From NCBI RefSeq assembly GCF_003672135.1, contig NC_039513.1, positions 14,111,971 through 14,175,970 of the forward strand: a DNA stretch of 64,000 nucleotides. The letters run 5' to 3'. Position 1 is the stretch's first letter. The number at the start of each line of letters is the position of its first letter. The notes beneath the pieces are model-generated. The model ran no database searches. It was not told the origin of the DNA and was given only the letters and a program-made list of their open reading frames with translations. The position numbers and the translations under genes are program-made. This DNA is from Ooceraea biroi. Lineage: Eukaryota > Arthropoda > Insecta > Hymenoptera > Formicidae. Shown one piece after another: positions 61,035 through 64,000 of this stretch.

Positions 61035-61119
61035 TGTGTAAATAGCTAGTGAATACTTACTGAAACCGTATGGTATATATATGTACATATATGTATGTAT
61101 ATATAACCAAATAACCAAC

Positions 61120-62582
61120 TTAGTTATTTTCTTCATTGCTTTTCTCATTTTCGTTGACATTTTCATTTTCCTTCCTTTTGTCTCTCTTATGTCGCTGTGT
61201 CGCAAAGCGTAACCATTCGGCAACAATGTTTTCGAATTCTGTTTCTGTGCTTGTAACATAATGCGATGTCACTTGCTCTGAAAAGATAAAAAATAAACAA
61301 TTTTATTTTTATATAATAAAATTAATGAAAAATTGTGATTTACAGTCACATCTGTAACACATGTTTAACATACTTTTAATAATTTTTATAAAATGTAAGT
61401 TTGAAACTTTAAAATTATTTCGTAGTCCTTTCCAGGAACACTTTATCGAACATTCGTTTGTTAATGTTTTGTTTAGGATTCGGTAAATATTGTTTCGGGC
61501 ATTATTTCCACCCGTTTTTGATAGAAATTGTTTCTGAAAAAAGAAGGTAAAATAATAATGATATATTAAATTTATTTATTCAAAATGATCATAAAATTAG
61601 TAAACGATGCAGAATAATATTGGAACAGGAATGTTTTGTGTTATAAGTTATGTATAATTAAATGATTTTAGTGATTTTATGATGTTCTTCAAGTTAGTAA
61701 CTAAGAATGCAAATATTGTTAAAAACAAGAGAAAGAGGAAAAGATCATGAAGATTGAAAAATAGAAAACTTCAAAAAGTGTATCGTAATCAATGTGTGTT
61801 GATTAAGCTACAATTTTTGTACTTACAAATTGCATAACAGCTGCATCTGACGCTTTTAGTAAGTCATCAAACTCTGTCACGACTGAAATTATCTGTAACG
61901 GTAAAAATGGTGCTATGAGAGTGTCATTCATTTCGGCAGGACTTAACGCGCGGCGTCTAATGGCAGTTTCTATCTTTGATAACCGTTGCTGCACATCTTT
62001 CAACATAACATTTGATGCTGCTTGCACACGAAGCATTTGTTGCATTTTTTCTGCAATTTCATAAAAAGAAGTATGTACACAACAAATTATGTACAAAGTG
62101 ACAATTTGTAAGTTAAATGCAAGAAATATGTGAAAATGATGTACCATTTAAGTCAGAAATATCTGCTGCGTTTCTGATCGGGACAGCGTTATCTACAACA
62201 TTTAATTAGAATGTAAATAGTTGGTACATTTTCTAATATTACATTATTAATGTTTGATGTAGTTGTTACATTACAATTTATATACCCTGTATTATTACTG
62301 GTACGTTGGATGAGTTTCCCATAAAGTCCAAATTTGATGGACATAATGGTATTGGTGTTGCCGGAACATTTGATGCTACAGTACTTTTACTGACTTTCTC
62401 TATAACAACCAAATAATTTTATGTCAACATTATGTCCTTGTGTAGAAAAATATTAAAGCGTAATGGTATTGTAGCTAACAAAAATGCAATAATTATATAT
62501 ATATATATATATAATTATTGCATTTTTGTTAGTATATATATATATATATATATTTTATTCGTATATATATATTTTGTTCGTG

Positions 62583-62617
<35 letters not shown>

Positions 62618-64000
62618 GAAGGATATTATACATAAACGAAATATGAGGTGCGTTTGCTTTAGACAATTTTGGTAACAGCGCCACTTTGTTGCTTATTATA
62701 AGCTGATAAAGATATAATAATACTTTCAGTATGAAAGCGTCCAAAGCAGACCCAACCATAGTAAGACATCAATAATACTTTCCCAGTGAACAGGAAATGT
62801 GCAAGATGCCGGCAAGATGCCTGCAAAAAGATAGGGAGATGACGATCAAAAATTGTGCAAAATGTCCCATGCCGTGATGCAGATCGTGACGGTGTTTCCT
62901 TTCTCTGATTGGTCGGCTGTCATGTGACATGCGCCATGTTAATACCGCGTTATTCAAATGTGGTATTTATATGAAGGTGAAATGAGAACGTTATGTCAAT
63001 TGCCCATTTTAGAAAAAGGTCAAGTTAAATTAATTGCGGAATCATTATTAATGTAAACGCAAGAGAACAAATAAAATACATGTAATAGGAGAGATTAAAA
63101 TAAAGAAAGCAATATATGTATATATAGTTATTTATCCGATTATATATACTTACAGTTACTGTAAGTATATATAATAAACTGTTATTGAATATTATTAAAT
63201 ATTATGAAATATTATACAACAAACTATTACAAATATCACAAATTGCACAGATAAAACTAAACATTGGGTACTACAGTACTACAAAACACAGGTGGCCAGC
63301 ATAATGTTTTGTAGTACTGTAGTACCCAATGTTTAGTTTTATCTGTGCAATTTGTGATATTTGTAATAGTTTGTTGTATAATATTTCATAATATTTAATA
63401 ATATTCAATAACAGTTTATTATATATACTTACAGTGACTGTAAGTATATATAATCGGATAAATAACTATATATACATATATTGCTTTCTTTATTTTAATC
63501 TCTCCTATTACATGTATTTTATTTGTTCTCTTGCGTTTACATTAATAATGATTCCGCAATTAATTTAACTTGACCTTTTTCTATAATGGGCAATTGACAT
63601 AACGTTCACATTTCACCTTCATATAAATACCACATTTGAATAACGCGGTATTAACATGGCGCATGTCACATGACAGCCAACCAATCAGAGGAAGGAAACA
63701 CCGTCACGATCTGCATCACGGCATGGGACATTTTGCACAATTTTTGATCGTCATCTCCCTATCTTTTTGCAGGCATCTTGTCGGCATCTTGCACATTTCC
63801 TGTTCACTGGGTTACTTTTATTATATCTTCGAGATTGACAACGATCATGGCCATGCTCTTCTTTCTCTTCTTCTTCATCGCTTCTGAAACGATTGTATGA
63901 AACATGTTGCCTTCTTCCTCGACCCAGTCGTTCTTCATCAGTTGTTTCATAATTAGAGTCTGCTGCAGTCTTTCGAGCTGACTCAACAGATGCTACATAA
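61120..64000 (-). CDS. Second DUF4806-type protein gene, 5' partial, with a palindromic insertion at an exon end
   Basis: Function unknown; the same family as the gene at 44376. Minus-strand pieces: 64000-63818 (acidic and basic, SDEEEEKEEHGHDRCQSRRY, running off the right edge); about 62400-62290 (ATPIPLCPSNLDFMGNSSNV); 62193-62150 (NAVPIRNAADISDLN); about 62050-61828 (LRVQAASNVMLKDVQQRLSK, EFDDLLKASDAAVMQF); 61533-61374 (KQFLSKTGGNNARNN and CSWKGLRNNFKVSNLHFIK, the family core); and 61277-61120 (EFENIVAEWLRFATQRHKR and the stop). The 63818 exon ends in GTAA directly at the border of the 1,030 bp palindrome, so the insertion may lie just inside an intron and the gene may still be intact. Exon limits other than those with clear splice sites are approximate. 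Confidence 0.6.
62782..63811. mobile_element. 1,030 bp near-perfect palindrome with CCCAG...CTGGG ends
   Basis: Left end CCCAGTGAACAGGAAATGTG; the right end is its reverse complement. Arms of about 507 nt meet at a 16 nt loop (63289-63304). The geometric centre equals the pairing centre, so there are no net indels between the arms, and only a few substitutions are seen. It is flanked by TT on both sides, a 2 bp duplication. The words GCCGGCAAGATGCCTGC and CATCTTG repeat near both ends. Identical open frames in the two arms (62769-62957 minus, 63636-63887 plus) are not recognised. Confidence 0.8.

Noticed and set aside
62769..63887. Two matching frames beginning MNNAVLTWRMSHDS
   Set aside because: They are the two arms of the 1,030 bp palindrome; the identity reflects the inverted repeat and the sequence matches no family I know.

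Overview
The window is eukaryotic nuclear DNA from an insect, most likely a hymenopteran and probably an ant. The evidence is spliced GT-AG genes that match insect orthologues, an AT-rich background, and transposon families (DUF4806, DUF4817, THAP/P element, hAT) that are common in ant genomes. The exact organism is inference. No bacterial, phage or CRISPR features were seen.

The left part, 1 to about 26.6 kb, is a compact block of six conserved genes. Mondo (bHLH-zipper sugar-response factor) is on the plus strand at 1265-7399 with its 5' end outside the window. RPAIN (9372-10713), the mitochondrial acyl carrier protein ND-ACP (11650-13549, with two alternative middle exons) and KIFBP (14280-16058, one exon) are on the minus strand. 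TBC1D9 (17047-23514, 18 exons) is on the plus strand and divergent from KIFBP. RpS21 (25631-26439) is on the minus strand and convergent with TBC1D9. Exon joins were worked out by hand; the reading frame closes exactly for every gene (Mondo 893 codons in the window, RPAIN 222, ND-ACP 158 or 159, KIFBP 592, TBC1D9 1136, RpS21 83). These are housekeeping or metabolic genes in no evident joint pathway.

The middle part, about 27 to 47.5 kb, is nested mobile DNA. A 5.4 kb TTAA-flanked inverted-repeat composite (26971-32410) contains a mariner-type foldback, a field of GGACGTCC palindromes, a CCCAG-ended insertion and a small hairpin element. A P-element-superfamily transposon (33068-42816), framed by a further 237 bp inverted repeat, encodes a broken THAP-domain transposase. 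Its C-terminal coding region is split by a head-to-head double hAT element (35224-38581) with an intact 8 bp target duplication. Next comes a CCCAG-ended element (from 43079) with a DUF4806-type gene and the tail of a transposase-like gene, cut off by a satellite.

The right part is an array of about 35 copies of a 330 bp satellite (47515 to about 59116), then fragments of the same element families, a second DUF4806-type gene (minus strand, 61120 to beyond 64000) and a near-perfect 1,030 bp palindrome (62782-63811) placed at one of its exon ends.

The candidate for an undescribed system is the set of CCCAG...CTGGG elements. Each carries its own short palindromic word, repeated just inside its terminus, and two are associated with DUF4806-type genes.
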